From CAYVMN01 sp964452575 (GTDB taxonomy: Bacteria; Desulfobacterota; DSM-4660; Desulfatiglandales; Desulfatiglandaceae), in assembly GCA_964452575.1 (NCBI GenBank), contig CAYVMN010000002.1, forward strand, positions 1 through 55,843: a stretch of 55,843 bases of DNA. Direction: 5' to 3'. Shown in pieces: positions 27,239 through 36,103 of the stretch. The notes beneath the pieces were generated by a model that did no database searches, was not told the DNA's origin, and worked only from the letters and a program-made list of their open reading frames with translations. Each line of letters starts with the position of its first letter. The stretch's first letter is position 1. The translations under genes and the position numbers were made by a program.

Positions 27239-27640
27239 ATGTAATCTCAATCGAAGATTTGTTGTAAAGAAGAAAAACCTCGAAGATCTTTATTTTTGGC
27301 ATAGTAACAGAAACCAGGGCAATTTTAAAGCCTTAAAGCTTAAGCGGTCTTTAACCTTGGAAAAAAACAAGTCCGGACCGGCAGAAGAATTGGGGACAGA
27401 ATAGGTTGGATCATGCCTTGAAGGAGTTGATAGGGACCTGATATTGACATTCACCATAAGGAAACTTAATCTTATCTAGCTTATACAAAGCCTAACAGAA
27501 ATTCGAATATAGACCCAGACGTTGCAAAAAACCTTAGTTCCCGATTTCCAGACTTCCGTAACACCGTTTTTCGATGAATTAGGGGCTTTGTGATGCAACA
27601 TCGGGGTGGATCTTGAGGTATTGTCAGAGGAGAACAGGAA
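27239..27640. other. Intergenic region between divergent transglycosylase and clpB
   Basis: No gene is seen. The stretch is AT-rich next to the transglycosylase. It holds a candidate clpB promoter (27444-27472). Near its right end GTTGCA (27521-27526) and TGCAAC (27594-27599) form the outer ends of an imperfect inverted repeat. Confidence 0.5.
27444..27472 (+). promoter_or_regulatory. Candidate sigma-70 promoter upstream of clpB
   Basis: TTGACA (27444-27449), 17 bases and TAATCT (27467-27472) lie about 170 bases before the clpB start. No sigma-32-type promoter or CIRCE element is obvious in the leader. The long leader leaves room for other control. Confidence 0.4.
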
Positions 27641-30226
27641 ATGAGATTCGATAAATTCACCTTAAAGGCGCAAGAAGTAGTTCAGGCCGCTCAACAATTG
27701 GCCGAGAGATATGGTCACCAGCAGATTGAGCCTGAGCATCTGGTGCGGGCTATCCTGGACCAAAGCGAAGGTGTGGTACCACCGCTTCTAGGAAAGATCG
27801 GGGCCGACAAAGGCCAGCTTGTCCAGTCCTTTGAAGCGGCCCTTGAAAAGATACCCAGAATCTCTGGCTCAGGACTGGGACAGGTTTATATCTCTTCCCG
27901 CTCCAAGTCAGTCCTTGACAAGGCCTTTTCCGAGGCAGAACAGATGAGGGATGAATACGTTAGCCTAGAGCACATCCTGTTGGCTGTGACACAGGAAAAG
28001 GAAGGGGAGGCCTCGCGCCTCCTTGCCCGGCCAGGGATCACAAGGGATACGATACTTAAGGCCCTTGTGGATATCCGTGGGGGCCAGAGGATCACGGACC
28101 CAAATCCTGAAGACAAGTTTCAGGCCCTTGAGCGGTTCAGCAGAGATCTAACGGCCATTGCCGCGAAAGGAAATCTGGATCCGGTGGTTGGGCGTGACGA
28201 CGAGATCAGGCGGATCATCCAGGTCCTTTCAAGAAGGACAAAGAACAACCCTGTGCTCATTGGGGAACCGGGTGTCGGAAAGACTGCTATTGTGGAAGGA
28301 CTGGCACAAAGAATCGTTCATGGTGACGTGCCCGAAACCCTGAAGGACAAGAGGGTGGTGGCGCTCGATTTAGGGGCCCTGATCGCCGGGGCAAAGTATC
28401 GCGGGGAATTTGAAGACAGGCTCAAGGCCTTGCTCAAAGAGGTAACCGACGCCCATGGCCAAATCATCCTCTTCATAGACGAGATGCACACCCTCGTGGG
28501 GGCTGGCGCAGCAGAGGGGGCAGTGGATGCATCCAACATGCTCAAACCGCCCCTTGCCAGGGGGGAACTCAAGTGTGTGGGGGCTACCACCATCAAGGAA
28601 TACAGGAAATACATAGAAAAAGACGCAGCCCTTGAAAGGCGCTTTCAGCCTGTAATGGTAGAGGAACCCAGTGTTGAAGATACCATTTCAATCCTCAGGG
28701 GGCTCAAGGAGAAATATGAGGTACATCATGGCGTGAGGATCAAGGACTCGGCCCTGGTGGCAGCGGCGACCCTGTCCCACAGGTACATCACAGATCGATT
28801 CCTCCCTGACAAGGCCATCGATCTAATCGATGAGGCGACCTCGCACCTGCGGATCGAGATCGACAGCATGCCCGCGGAGATCGATAATATCCAGAGAAAG
28901 ATAACCCAACTGGAAATTGAAAAAGAGGCCTTGAAGAAGGAGAAAGATCGTGCATCCAAGGATCGGCTTGAAAAGATCGAGAAGGAATTGGCAGGGCTTA
29001 AGTCTCAGACAGATGACATGATGGCCCACTGGAAAAAAGAAAAGGAGACCATCTCCAGGATAAGAGAGATCAAGGAGAGACTTGAGTCCACCAGGACCGA
29101 AGCCCAGATGGCCGAACGCCATGGAGACCTTGCCAAGGCCGCTGAACTAAAATATGGAACCCTCATTGAACTGGAAAAGACCCTGAATGAGGAAAACAAG
29201 AGGCTTGAGGAACTCCAATCAGGCCAAAAGATGCTCAAAGAAGAGGTGGACAGCGAGGACATTGCAGAAGTGGTGGCCAAGTGGACCGGAATACCTGTCG
29301 CAAAGATGATGGAAGGAGAAAAGGAAAAGCTCTTAAAGATGGAAGATAGACTGGAGCAGCGCGTCGTGGGTCAGGAGAAGGCCATCGTGGCGGTGGCCAA
29401 TGCGGTTCGACGGGCACGCTCAGGGCTTCAGGACCCGAACAGGCCTATCGGTTCTTTCATTTTCATGGGTCCAACAGGTGTGGGAAAGACCGAACTTGCC
29501 AGGGCCTTGGCCGAATTCCTATTTGACGATGAACAGTATATGGTCAGGGTCGACATGTCCGAATATATGGAAAAGCACTCTGTTGCAAGGCTCATTGGCG
29601 CCCCTCCAGGGTATGTTGGATATGAAGAGGGCGGCTACCTGACAGAGGCCGTACGGAGGCATCCCTATTCAGTGATCTTATTCGACGAGATAGAAAAGGC
29701 CCATCCCGATGTATTCAATGCCCTGTTACAGATCCTTGATGATGGAAGGATGACGGATGGCAAGGGACGTACGGTAGATTTTAAGAACGCCGTTCTGATC
29801 ATGACTTCAAATGTGGGAAGCCACTTCATTCAGGAGATGAGGGGCAGTGACGGCGGTGAAATGGAAAAGGCCGTAATGGACGCCCTCCGGGCCACCTTCA
29901 GGCCTGAGTTCCTGAACCGGATCGATGAAATAGTCATTTTCAACTCGCTTGGCCCTGAGGAGATCCAGAAGATTGTTGCTATCCAGGTTGGGCTCTTGAG
30001 CGAGCGTCTCGAGGCAACCAAGATCACGCTGGATTTGACAGACACTGCCAAGGAGTTCCTGGCAGAGACAGGCTTTGACCCTGTTTACGGCGCAAGGCCT
30101 CTCAAGAGGACAATTCAACACCTCATACAGGATCCTCTGGCCGTAAAGATCCTCGAAGGCTCCGTCAAAGAGGGGGATCATGTCATGGTGGATGTGAGGG
30201 ACGGTCAACTGGTTTTTGTGTCCTGA
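27641..30226 (+). CDS. clpB: ATP-dependent disaggregase ClpB
   Basis: ClpB (Hsp104 type) pulls proteins out of aggregates together with DnaK. The N-terminal Clp repeat domain covers residues 1-150. The first AAA+ module has Walker A GEPGVGKT (208-215) and Walker B ILFIDEMHTL. A coiled-coil middle domain (about 405-530, rich in K and E) identifies ClpB rather than ClpA/C. The second module has GPTGVGKT (610-617), VILFDEIEKAHPD and the C-terminal GARPLKRTIQ. Length 861 is normal. Its end overlaps the convergent IHF-like gene by 22 bases. Confidence 0.98.
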   Translation: MRFDKFTLKAQEVVQAAQQLAERYGHQQIEPEHLVRAILDQSEGVVPPLLGKIGADKGQLVQSFEAALEKIPRISGSGLGQVYISSRSKSVLDKAFSEAEQMRDEYVSLEHILLAVTQEKEGEASRLLARPGITRDTILKALVDIRGGQRITDPNPEDKFQALERFSRDLTAIAAKGNLDPVVGRDDEIRRIIQVLSRRTKNNPVLIGEPGVGKTAIVEGLAQRIVHGDVPETLKDKRVVALDLGALIAGAKYRGEFEDRLKALLKEVTDAHGQIILFIDEMHTLVGAGAAEGAVDASNMLKPPLARGELKCVGATTIKEYRKYIEKDAALERRFQPVMVEEPSVEDTISILRGLKEKYEVHHGVRIKDSALVAAATLSHRYITDRFLPDKAIDLIDEATSHLRIEIDSMPAEIDNIQRKITQLEIEKEALKKEKDRASKDRLEKIEKELAGLKSQTDDMMAHWKKEKETISRIREIKERLESTRTEAQMAERHGDLAKAAELKYGTLIELEKTLNEENKRLEELQSGQKMLKEEVDSEDIAEVVAKWTGIPVAKMMEGEKEKLLKMEDRLEQRVVGQEKAIVAVANAVRRARSGLQDPNRPIGSFIFMGPTGVGKTELARALAEFLFDDEQYMVRVDMSEYMEKHSVARLIGAPPGYVGYEEGGYLTEAVRRHPYSVILFDEIEKAHPDVFNALLQILDDGRMTDGKGRTVDFKNAVLIMTSNVGSHFIQEMRGSDGGEMEKAVMDALRATFRPEFLNRIDEIVIFNSLGPEEIQKIVAIQVGLLSERLEATKITLDLTDTAKEFLAETGFDPVYGARPLKRTIQHLIQDPLAVKILEGSVKEGDHVMVDVRDGQLVFVS

Positions 30227-30576
30227 GTTTGATCTTGCCAGTTTATCTTTTCCCTCAATCTTGGAGAACAGCGGAAGTTCACTGTCCTTCGTGATCTAAG
30301 GATAATATTGTCACCGGTCTTGGGGTTTCTCCCTTTTCTGGCCCATTTGAATTTGACCTGGAACTTGCCAAAGCCAGAGATGCGCACGTCTTCACCCTTG
30401 GCAAGGGTTTTCTTTATCTGCTCGAAGAGGGTATTAACGATCTCGGTAGTGCGCGTGCGGCTCAGAAAGGTGCAATTCAGTTCTGGGAACAGGAATTGTT
30501 GGGCCTCTTTTTGCCGTCTTCTGAAACGCACCTGCTGTATTACATTTCCTATGATATCCGCCTTGGTCAATGTCAT
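30205..30576 (-). CDS. HU/IHF-family DNA-binding protein with N-terminal insertion
   Basis: HU/IHF proteins bend DNA as dimers. The core is clear: KGEDVRISGFGKFQVKFKWA (residues 60-79), GRNPKTGDNIILRSRRTVNF (82-101), and a C-terminal helix. The start MTLTKADIIGNVIQQV is IHF-alpha-like. Between the first and second helices there are about 24 extra residues (18-40, RRRQKEAQQFLFPELNCTF). The total is 123 residues instead of 90-100. The gene runs against clpB and shares 22 bases with its end. The insertion could alter dimer partner choice; this is inference. Confidence 0.88.
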   Translation of the reverse strand: MTLTKADIIGNVIQQVRFRRRQKEAQQFLFPELNCTFLSRTRTTEIVNTLFEQIKKTLAKGEDVRISGFGKFQVKFKWARKGRNPKTGDNIILRSRRTVNFRCSPRLREKINWQDQTQDTKTS

Positions 30577-30652
30577 GACCCACTCCCGTATCTCCTTAGC
30601 AGCATGTCATGAAGTTCCAAAAACGCCCAATCCAAGTCTCCATTCCGCATTC

Positions 30653-31804
30653 TTAAAGCGCCCCTATTAGCCTTGAAATCACGATCCGCTGCACCTCAGA
30701 AGTGCCCTCGCCAATCTCTAGGAGCTTCTGATCCCTGTAAAATCTCTCGACATCATACTCTTTCATTAGCCCGTAGCCCCCGTGGAGTTGAACCGCATGA
30801 TTGGCACATCTGTACATGACTTCGGAACAATGGAGCTTGGCCATTGCCGCTTCTTTTGAAAACGGCTTGTTATTGTCCCTCAACCAGCATGCCTTGTAAA
30901 GAAGAAGACGGGCACACTCAATCTCAAGGGCCATGTCTGCCAGCTTAAAGGCATTGACCTGGAAATTGGCAATGGGTTTTCCGAACTGTACCCTTTCCTT
31001 GCTGTATCGTAGGGCACGCTCGAAACATCCTTGGGCCCCTCCGAGCCCCATGGCCCCGACGGAAAGACGTCCCCCATCAAGGGTCTTCATCATCTGATAA
31101 AAACCGTGCCCCCTGGGTCCCAGGAGATTTTCCTTTGGCACCCGGCATTCGTCAAAGTAGAGCTCACTGGTGTTGGAGCCCCGCCACATCATCTTCCCGT
31201 GCATCTCCCTTGCTTCATATCCTCGGGTGCCATTTTCCACCAGAATGCACGATAGTTCAGGGCGACCATCATCGCGGGTTCCCGAACGGCAAAGGGCGGT
31301 CACCCCTGCAGATATTTCAGTGGAGGCGTTCGTAATGAAAATCTTGCTTCCGTTTATGAGCCACGCATCTCCCTTCAACACAGCAGTTGTCTTTGAATTA
31401 CTCGCATCCGAACCGGCGTTGGGCTCGGTTAACCCGAAGCCCCAGAGGGCCTCCCCACTACAAAGCCTGGGGAGGTACTTCTCCTTTTGTTCGTCATTTC
31501 CAAAATAGTAGATTGGCCCTATTCCCAGGGAATTGCCTGCCGCCACCGTAGCGGCATGAGAACCGTCCACCCTGGCAATCTCCTCCGTGGCGATGATATA
31601 CGACACGTAGTCCATGCCCTGACCGCCGTACTTTTCTGAAACAAACATCCCGAAGAGGCCTAATTCGGCCATCTTCCGCATGGTCTCGTAGGAAAACTCT
31701 TCTTTTTCGTCAAGTTCTCTGGCAAGCGGCCTGATCTCTTTTTCGGCAAAGTCACGTACCGAATTGCGGAGGATCTCCTGCTCCATAGAAAGGCTAAAGT
31801 CCAT
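30653..31804 (-). CDS. Acyl-CoA dehydrogenase
   Basis: The enzyme oxidises acyl-CoA to enoyl-CoA with FAD. Family motifs are GFGLTEPNAGSDAS (FAD/substrate loop), FITNAS, AVQLHGGYGLMKEYDVERFY and GEGTSEVQRIVISR, where the glutamate of GEGT is in the catalytic-base position. The ATG at 31804 is taken as start, since AGGGAG precedes it and MDFSLSMEQ is family-like. Length 383 is typical. Substrate chain length cannot be read from sequence. It is divergent from the thiolase-like gene and may share its control. Confidence 0.93.
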   Translation of the reverse strand: MDFSLSMEQEILRNSVRDFAEKEIRPLARELDEKEEFSYETMRKMAELGLFGMFVSEKYGGQGMDYVSYIIATEEIARVDGSHAATVAAGNSLGIGPIYYFGNDEQKEKYLPRLCSGEALWGFGLTEPNAGSDASNSKTTAVLKGDAWLINGSKIFITNASTEISAGVTALCRSGTRDDGRPELSCILVENGTRGYEAREMHGKMMWRGSNTSELYFDECRVPKENLLGPRGHGFYQMMKTLDGGRLSVGAMGLGGAQGCFERALRYSKERVQFGKPIANFQVNAFKLADMALEIECARLLLYKACWLRDNNKPFSKEAAMAKLHCSEVMYRCANHAVQLHGGYGLMKEYDVERFYRDQKLLEIGEGTSEVQRIVISRLIGAL

Positions 31805-31820
31805 AGCTGCTCCCTGGTCT

Positions 31821-31841
31821 GAAACTCGAAACCCGAAACCT
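31821..31841. repeat. Three heptamers (GAAACYC type) in the leader of the acyl-CoA dehydrogenase gene
   Basis: GAAACTC, GAAACCC and GAAACCT follow each other between the candidate promoter and the ribosome binding site of the acyl-CoA dehydrogenase gene. The unit is seven bases as in the arrays at 11311 and 43418, but the sequence differs. Confidence 0.6.
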
Positions 31842-31866
31842 GGTCTTGGAGGCATTTAGGGCTCAT

Positions 31867-31895
31867 TTTATAGGCAGAAGGCCCAGGATTGTCAA
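31867..31895 (-). promoter_or_regulatory. Strong candidate sigma-70 promoter of the acyl-CoA dehydrogenase gene
   Basis: On the minus strand TTGACA (31895-31890) is followed, after 17 bases, by TATAAA (31872-31867). The expected leader of about 55 bases contains the GAAACYC heptamers and AGGGAG binding site. Confidence 0.6.
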
Positions 31896-31920
31896 TCACA
31901 AAAGCAGGGAGGGGATCTTA

Positions 31921-31938
31921 ACAAATTTGTGTTTGACT
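31921..31938 (+). promoter_or_regulatory. Palindrome next to a -35-like box upstream of the thiolase-like gene
   Basis: The perfect 10-base palindrome ACAAATTTGT (31921-31930) is followed at once by TTGACT (31933-31938). No good -10 box stands at 17 bases; TTAAAA is found at 16. The palindrome lies in the 195-base divergent gap and could be an operator. This is speculative. Confidence 0.3.
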
Positions 31939-31999
31939 TATAGGAATTGCCCTATTAAAAGAACGGTAACTCTTATCCAAAACGAAAGGAGTTGTGTCC

Positions 32000-33433
32000 A
32001 TGATTACATTTAGTGAACGACAATTGAAAATACCCAAATTACAGCGGCCGGTTTATTTGGTTACTGCAGGCCAGTCCAAATATGACCGCGCGATACCTGA
32101 AAAAAGGACGGAAGAACTCTGCATTGACGCCATGACAATGGCTGCCAGGCTTATTGATAAGACACCTGCGGAGTTAAAGCGTTACATCCATACCTCTTAT
32201 TACGGTCACTTTGCCGACCACTTTGGAGATCAGCTCTTGGGTGAAGCTGTCATTCACGATCGGCTCGGGTTAGATCCCCTTGGAAATATCGGTATCAAGA
32301 CAGGCGGCGCAACCGGTGGTTCAACCCTTTGGGAGGCCGTCAAGGCAGTTGCATCAGGTTACTCTGATTGTACTTTGGCCATGGGCTGGGAGCGTATGGA
32401 CGAAGTCCCTACAGATGAAGGCAATAATTATATATCTTGCGCTGCAGACAAGGACTGGGAGACCCCTCTCGGTCACATCTATACAGGTTACTATGCGGTT
32501 ATGGCCCAGAAATACTGGCAGGTATTCGGAAAGGAGGAGGAATCCTTCCGTCGGACCTTGGCAGAGATCTCTGTGAAACATCATGGTTATGCCCGATTCA
32601 ACCCCTTTGCTCACGCCCCTATGAAGATTACAGTGGAGGATGTCCTGAACTCGCCGGTCGTAGCATACCCCCTCCGGGCCCTGGACTGCTGTCTGATGAG
32701 CGTGGGAGCAGCATGTGCGATCATCTGTGATGAGGATACCGCCTTGGAGCTGACCCGGAATACCAAGAATAAGCCACTGAGAATCTGGGTTGCTGCGGGT
32801 TCCCATACCCTGAGACCTGCCTGTCGCCGCCACATGGAAATCCCATTATTACCTCATGAAACGGCTGAGCAGTATGCCGATCTTGGGGGGCGATTTCCGG
32901 GAGGGGAGCGGTATCCAGGGTTTACCGGTTTCTTGGCAGCACGGATGTCCGCCTACTATGGTTACCGTATGGCAGGCATCACTGATCCCATGGAAGACTT
33001 GGACGTTATCGAACTCCATGATGCTTTCACCATCAGTGATGTTCAGACATATGAAGATATCGGGCTTCGACCCTATGGTTACGGCAGAGACTATGTTGAA
33101 TCGGGTGATTGTTATCACGTTAACCCCCATACAGGCGAGCCTGGGAGGTTGCCATCAAACCTATCCGGCGGACTTATAGGATGTATGCACGCAGTCGGCG
33201 CAACCGGCATCATGCAAACATTCGAGGTTGCAACCCACATCTGGAACCGTTGGGCAGAAATCCATGGAGATCCGAAACTCTGGGAGGAATTCGGCAGGAA
33301 GAGACCGGATGACTGGACCGACCTGCAGGTCAAAGATGCCAAACGGGCCTTGGCCATCAGCCACGCCGGGGTGGGATCTCATGTAACCGCCACTATCCTT
33401 ATGGACCCAGACCATCTCTTGAAAGAAGACTAG
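32000..33433 (+). CDS. Thiolase-like protein (SCP2/BbsB-type), probable nucleophile loss
   Basis: The protein has the thiolase fold of the SCP2-like group that pairs with DUF35 proteins. Recognisable segments are ELHDAFTISDVQTYEDIGL and the C-terminal GGLIGCMHAVGATGIMQ, the counterpart of the GGxxxGHPxGATG histidine motif. Where active thiolases have a cysteine (N-x-C-x-S-G), this one reads KTGGATGGSTLW (residues 100-111), with G103 in the cysteine position by my eye alignment. ATG 32000 is chosen as AAGGAG lies eight bases before it. A DUF35 gene follows by 29 bases. Such pairs act in C-C cleavage or condensation of CoA esters, e.g. BbsAB in toluene degradation. Confidence 0.8.
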   Translation: MITFSERQLKIPKLQRPVYLVTAGQSKYDRAIPEKRTEELCIDAMTMAARLIDKTPAELKRYIHTSYYGHFADHFGDQLLGEAVIHDRLGLDPLGNIGIKTGGATGGSTLWEAVKAVASGYSDCTLAMGWERMDEVPTDEGNNYISCAADKDWETPLGHIYTGYYAVMAQKYWQVFGKEEESFRRTLAEISVKHHGYARFNPFAHAPMKITVEDVLNSPVVAYPLRALDCCLMSVGAACAIICDEDTALELTRNTKNKPLRIWVAAGSHTLRPACRRHMEIPLLPHETAEQYADLGGRFPGGERYPGFTGFLAARMSAYYGYRMAGITDPMEDLDVIELHDAFTISDVQTYEDIGLRPYGYGRDYVESGDCYHVNPHTGEPGRLPSNLSGGLIGCMHAVGATGIMQTFEVATHIWNRWAEIHGDPKLWEEFGRKRPDDWTDLQVKDAKRALAISHAGVGSHVTATILMDPDHLLKED

Positions 33434-33462
33434 ATAAGAGCCTGAAGGGAGGAATAGATATC

Positions 33463-34056
33463 ATGAGCACGTACGGAACCGTAAGAATCAAGGACGGAAA
33501 ATACAAGATAAAGGGAGACTTCCATACCATCTCGCCCAATATGCCCATTAGAAACGAGGATGAGGGATGGAGGCTCATGGGGGTGACAAACCCCAGGGCA
33601 GTGACCCACATCCATATGTATGGGGGAGAGGCAGCCTTTTTTGAAGGCCTGGGAAAGGGTAAGATTTATGGGACTAGATGCGAAAACCCTGATTGCGAAT
33701 TCAAGGGGACAAGCTACATCCCTTTCAGGATCCACTGCCCCGACTGTCTTGCCAAAAACACGGTGGTGGATTTAACCGATCTGGCCAGAAAAACTGCCAT
33801 TGTCCACACCTTTATGGTCTGCGAGAGGTCTGGCGCCTTCAACACCCTTGAAAAACCCATTAAATTTATCAATGTGGAATTTGAAGGAGTAGCAACGATC
33901 CTAATGAGCTACTTATCGGTCGGAGAACCCAAAATAGGGATGCGAGTGATCCCGATCTTTAAGACCGTGAACCCCACTTACACCATCACGGACCTGTCCT
34001 GGGTCCCGGAGGGAATACCCGCGGGCGACCTTCCCGAGGGTTTTACATACGGCTAG
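33463..34056 (+). CDS. Zinc-ribbon OB-fold (DUF35) partner protein
   Basis: DUF35 proteins bind thiolases and often help hold the CoA substrate. The rubredoxin-like zinc ribbon is formed by C73-x4-C78 and C92-x2-C95 (CENPDCEF, HCPDC). The OB-fold follows (VVDLTDLARKTAIVHTFMVC onward). At 197 residues it is longer than the smallest members, with about 70 residues before the zinc ribbon. AGGAG stands before the ATG. It follows the thiolase-like gene closely and ends before a strong terminator. Confidence 0.88.
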   Translation: MSTYGTVRIKDGKYKIKGDFHTISPNMPIRNEDEGWRLMGVTNPRAVTHIHMYGGEAAFFEGLGKGKIYGTRCENPDCEFKGTSYIPFRIHCPDCLAKNTVVDLTDLARKTAIVHTFMVCERSGAFNTLEKPIKFINVEFEGVATILMSYLSVGEPKIGMRVIPIFKTVNPTYTITDLSWVPEGIPAGDLPEGFTYG

Positions 34057-34072
34057 CAATTATATTCTAATG

Positions 34073-34102
34073 AAAAAGGGGTTGAGAGCTCAACCCCTTT
34101 TT
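34073..34102. terminator. Bidirectional intrinsic terminator
   Basis: AAAAAGGGGTTGA, loop GAGC and TCAACCCCTTTTT form a perfect 13-bp hairpin with an A run on the left and a T run on the right. It therefore can end transcription from both the DUF35 gene (plus strand) and asnB (minus strand), which converge here. Confidence 0.9.
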
Positions 34103-34129
34103 CTGTACCTGCTGCTATGTTGACGCGTC

Positions 34130-36061
34130 TCATCCAAGCCATCGCTCCCGCCACATCTCCCACATCAGTAGTGTCCAGAGGCGATACTGATGGTTTACGT
34201 CGCCGGAAAGGTGCTTTCTTATCTTCTTTTCCACCAGACCTTGATCAAACAATCCCTCTCTTTTTAGCCGTTCGGTGGAGAGATAATCTAGGAGTAATTC
34301 CCTCAACTCGCCGCGAAACCATCTGTCAATAGGGACGCCAAATCCCATTTTCGGCCTCTCAAACAGTCTCTCGGGCACGTACTTTGTCAAAAGTCTCCTG
34401 AGCAAATATTTGCCCTTTCCGTTTCTATATTTGAGGTCTTCCGGCAGTTTCGAGGTATACTCAATCACCCTGTGATCCAGTAGCGGGACCCGCACCTCCA
34501 GACTGACGGCCATGCTGGCCCTATCCACCTTGGTAAGCATGGCGTCCGGGAGATAGGTCCTCTGGTCAACCCTCATAAGCCTGGATAGGAGCGGCCAGCC
34601 CCCTGTCTCCTCAAAAGAGCTTTCATACTGGCTCTTGGGGAGTTTCGCTCCGATTAATGCCTCCACCTCTTTCTCAGGCCATATGCAAATGGTCATCCTG
34701 TAGAGATCTGAGATCTGTGCGTGGTCCGTCAGACCGATCAGTTTCTGCCACTTGTCAGGGAAATTGGCCACCCTCAAGCCTTCCGGGAAAAACCGCCGCC
34801 ACGGGAGATAGCACCTCTCGACCCAGTTGTAAGGGACATGTGTCAGGGTTCTCGCAAGTCCTTTCTTGACCGATCTTGGCAGCCGCTGGAATGTGGCAGC
34901 CATGGCCTGGGTGCTCCAGTAGCGCACGTATCCTGCGAACTGCTCATCCCCTCCATCCCCTGACAGGGCAACGGTTACATAAGAGCGGGCCAGCTTGGAG
35001 ACCAAGAAGGTGGGGATGGCAGATGAGTCGGCAAAAGGCTCGTCATAGATCTCCGGGAGCCTGGGAATAACCTCCATAGCCTCCCTGGGCGTGACATAAA
35101 ATTCCGTGTGCTCCGTGCCTAAATGCCTTGCCACCTCTAACGCCCATGGCGCCTCGTCATATCCCCTTTCTTTGAATCCGATACTGAACGTCCTTACAGG
35201 AACGGAATTGACCTTCTGCATCAGGGCCACTACCGTGGAGGAGTCAATTCCACCGCTAAATAACGCGCCTAAGGGAACGTCACTTACAAGCCGATCCGAT
35301 ACTGCCTGTCCAAGGAGACGGTCCAGTTCGTCAATGACGTCCTCTTCCTGGCCCCCAAAATCCCCATCACCCCCCCCCTCTTCTGGCAAGGTCCAGTAGG
35401 GGCATGTTTTCAGGTCCTGGCCGTCATAAGCCAGGTAGTGACCGGGAAGGAGTTTATAGGTGTTCTCAAATATGGTTCTTGGTGCCGGAACATATTGATA
35501 ATGAAGAAAAAGCGGGATTGCATCTCCGTCAATATTCCTTTCAAAACCCTCAAAGGCCATAATGGCCTTGAGCTCCGAGGCGAACATGAGGCTCTTACCG
35601 TCAAAGTGGTAATAAAGGGGCTTAATTCCCAGTCGATCCCTGGCCAGAAAAAAATGCCTCTTGGACCCGTCCCATAGGGCCAGTGAAAACATGCCTACAA
35701 ATCGCTGGAGGCAATCGATTCCCCATTTAAGATAGGACTTGAGGATCACCTCCGTATCTGTACCCGTTCGAAAGTGATGGCCATATCCTTGCAATTCTTT
35801 GCGGATTCCCCTGAAATTATACACCTCCCCATTGTATGCTATATGAACCATTCCATCGTCACTTGCCATCGGCTGCCGGGCCGCCGTCGACAGGTCGATT
35901 ACAGACAACCTCCTGTGTCCCAGGCCAACCCCAGCCCCCTCATCAAAAAAAAGGCCCGAATCATCCGGGCCCCTATGAAAAAGACAGGATGTCGCCTCCT
36001 GGAGAGAGTCCTTCAACCGAGTGAAATCCCGACTTGTCTTAAAACCCACAATTCCGCACAT
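34130..36061 (-). CDS. asnB: Glutamine-hydrolysing asparagine synthase
   Basis: AsnB makes asparagine, or in surface-polymer clusters an amide on another acid, with ammonia from glutamine. The start is set at MCGIVGF so that the nucleophilic cysteine is residue 2. The glutaminase domain has HRGPDDSG (near 34-41) and the synthetase domain the ATP loop LFSGGIDSSTVVAL. At 643 residues it belongs to the long type common in polysaccharide loci. It is last in a minus-strand run after the PIN gene (42-base gap). A terminator-like hairpin lies in its early codons. Confidence 0.93.
   Translation of the reverse strand: MCGIVGFKTSRDFTRLKDSLQEATSCLFHRGPDDSGLFFDEGAGVGLGHRRLSVIDLSTAARQPMASDDGMVHIAYNGEVYNFRGIRKELQGYGHHFRTGTDTEVILKSYLKWGIDCLQRFVGMFSLALWDGSKRHFFLARDRLGIKPLYYHFDGKSLMFASELKAIMAFEGFERNIDGDAIPLFLHYQYVPAPRTIFENTYKLLPGHYLAYDGQDLKTCPYWTLPEEGGGDGDFGGQEEDVIDELDRLLGQAVSDRLVSDVPLGALFSGGIDSSTVVALMQKVNSVPVRTFSIGFKERGYDEAPWALEVARHLGTEHTEFYVTPREAMEVIPRLPEIYDEPFADSSAIPTFLVSKLARSYVTVALSGDGGDEQFAGYVRYWSTQAMAATFQRLPRSVKKGLARTLTHVPYNWVERCYLPWRRFFPEGLRVANFPDKWQKLIGLTDHAQISDLYRMTICIWPEKEVEALIGAKLPKSQYESSFEETGGWPLLSRLMRVDQRTYLPDAMLTKVDRASMAVSLEVRVPLLDHRVIEYTSKLPEDLKYRNGKGKYLLRRLLTKYVPERLFERPKMGFGVPIDRWFRGELRELLLDYLSTERLKREGLFDQGLVEKKIRKHLSGDVNHQYRLWTLLMWEMWRERWLG
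35945..35971 (-). terminator. Terminator-like hairpin inside the asnB coding region
   Basis: On the minus strand GGCCCG, loop GATGATT, and CGGGCC form a six-pair GC stem followed directly by eight T (35952-35945). The bases encode part of the conserved HRGPDDSG-LFF segment, so the structure may be a by-product of coding. Its form is nevertheless that of a Rho-independent terminator, about 35 codons into the gene. Confidence 0.5.
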
Positions 36062-36103
36062 AATATCAGCTCTATCCAAAGAGTTTGTAAGATAATTCTG
36101 GAA

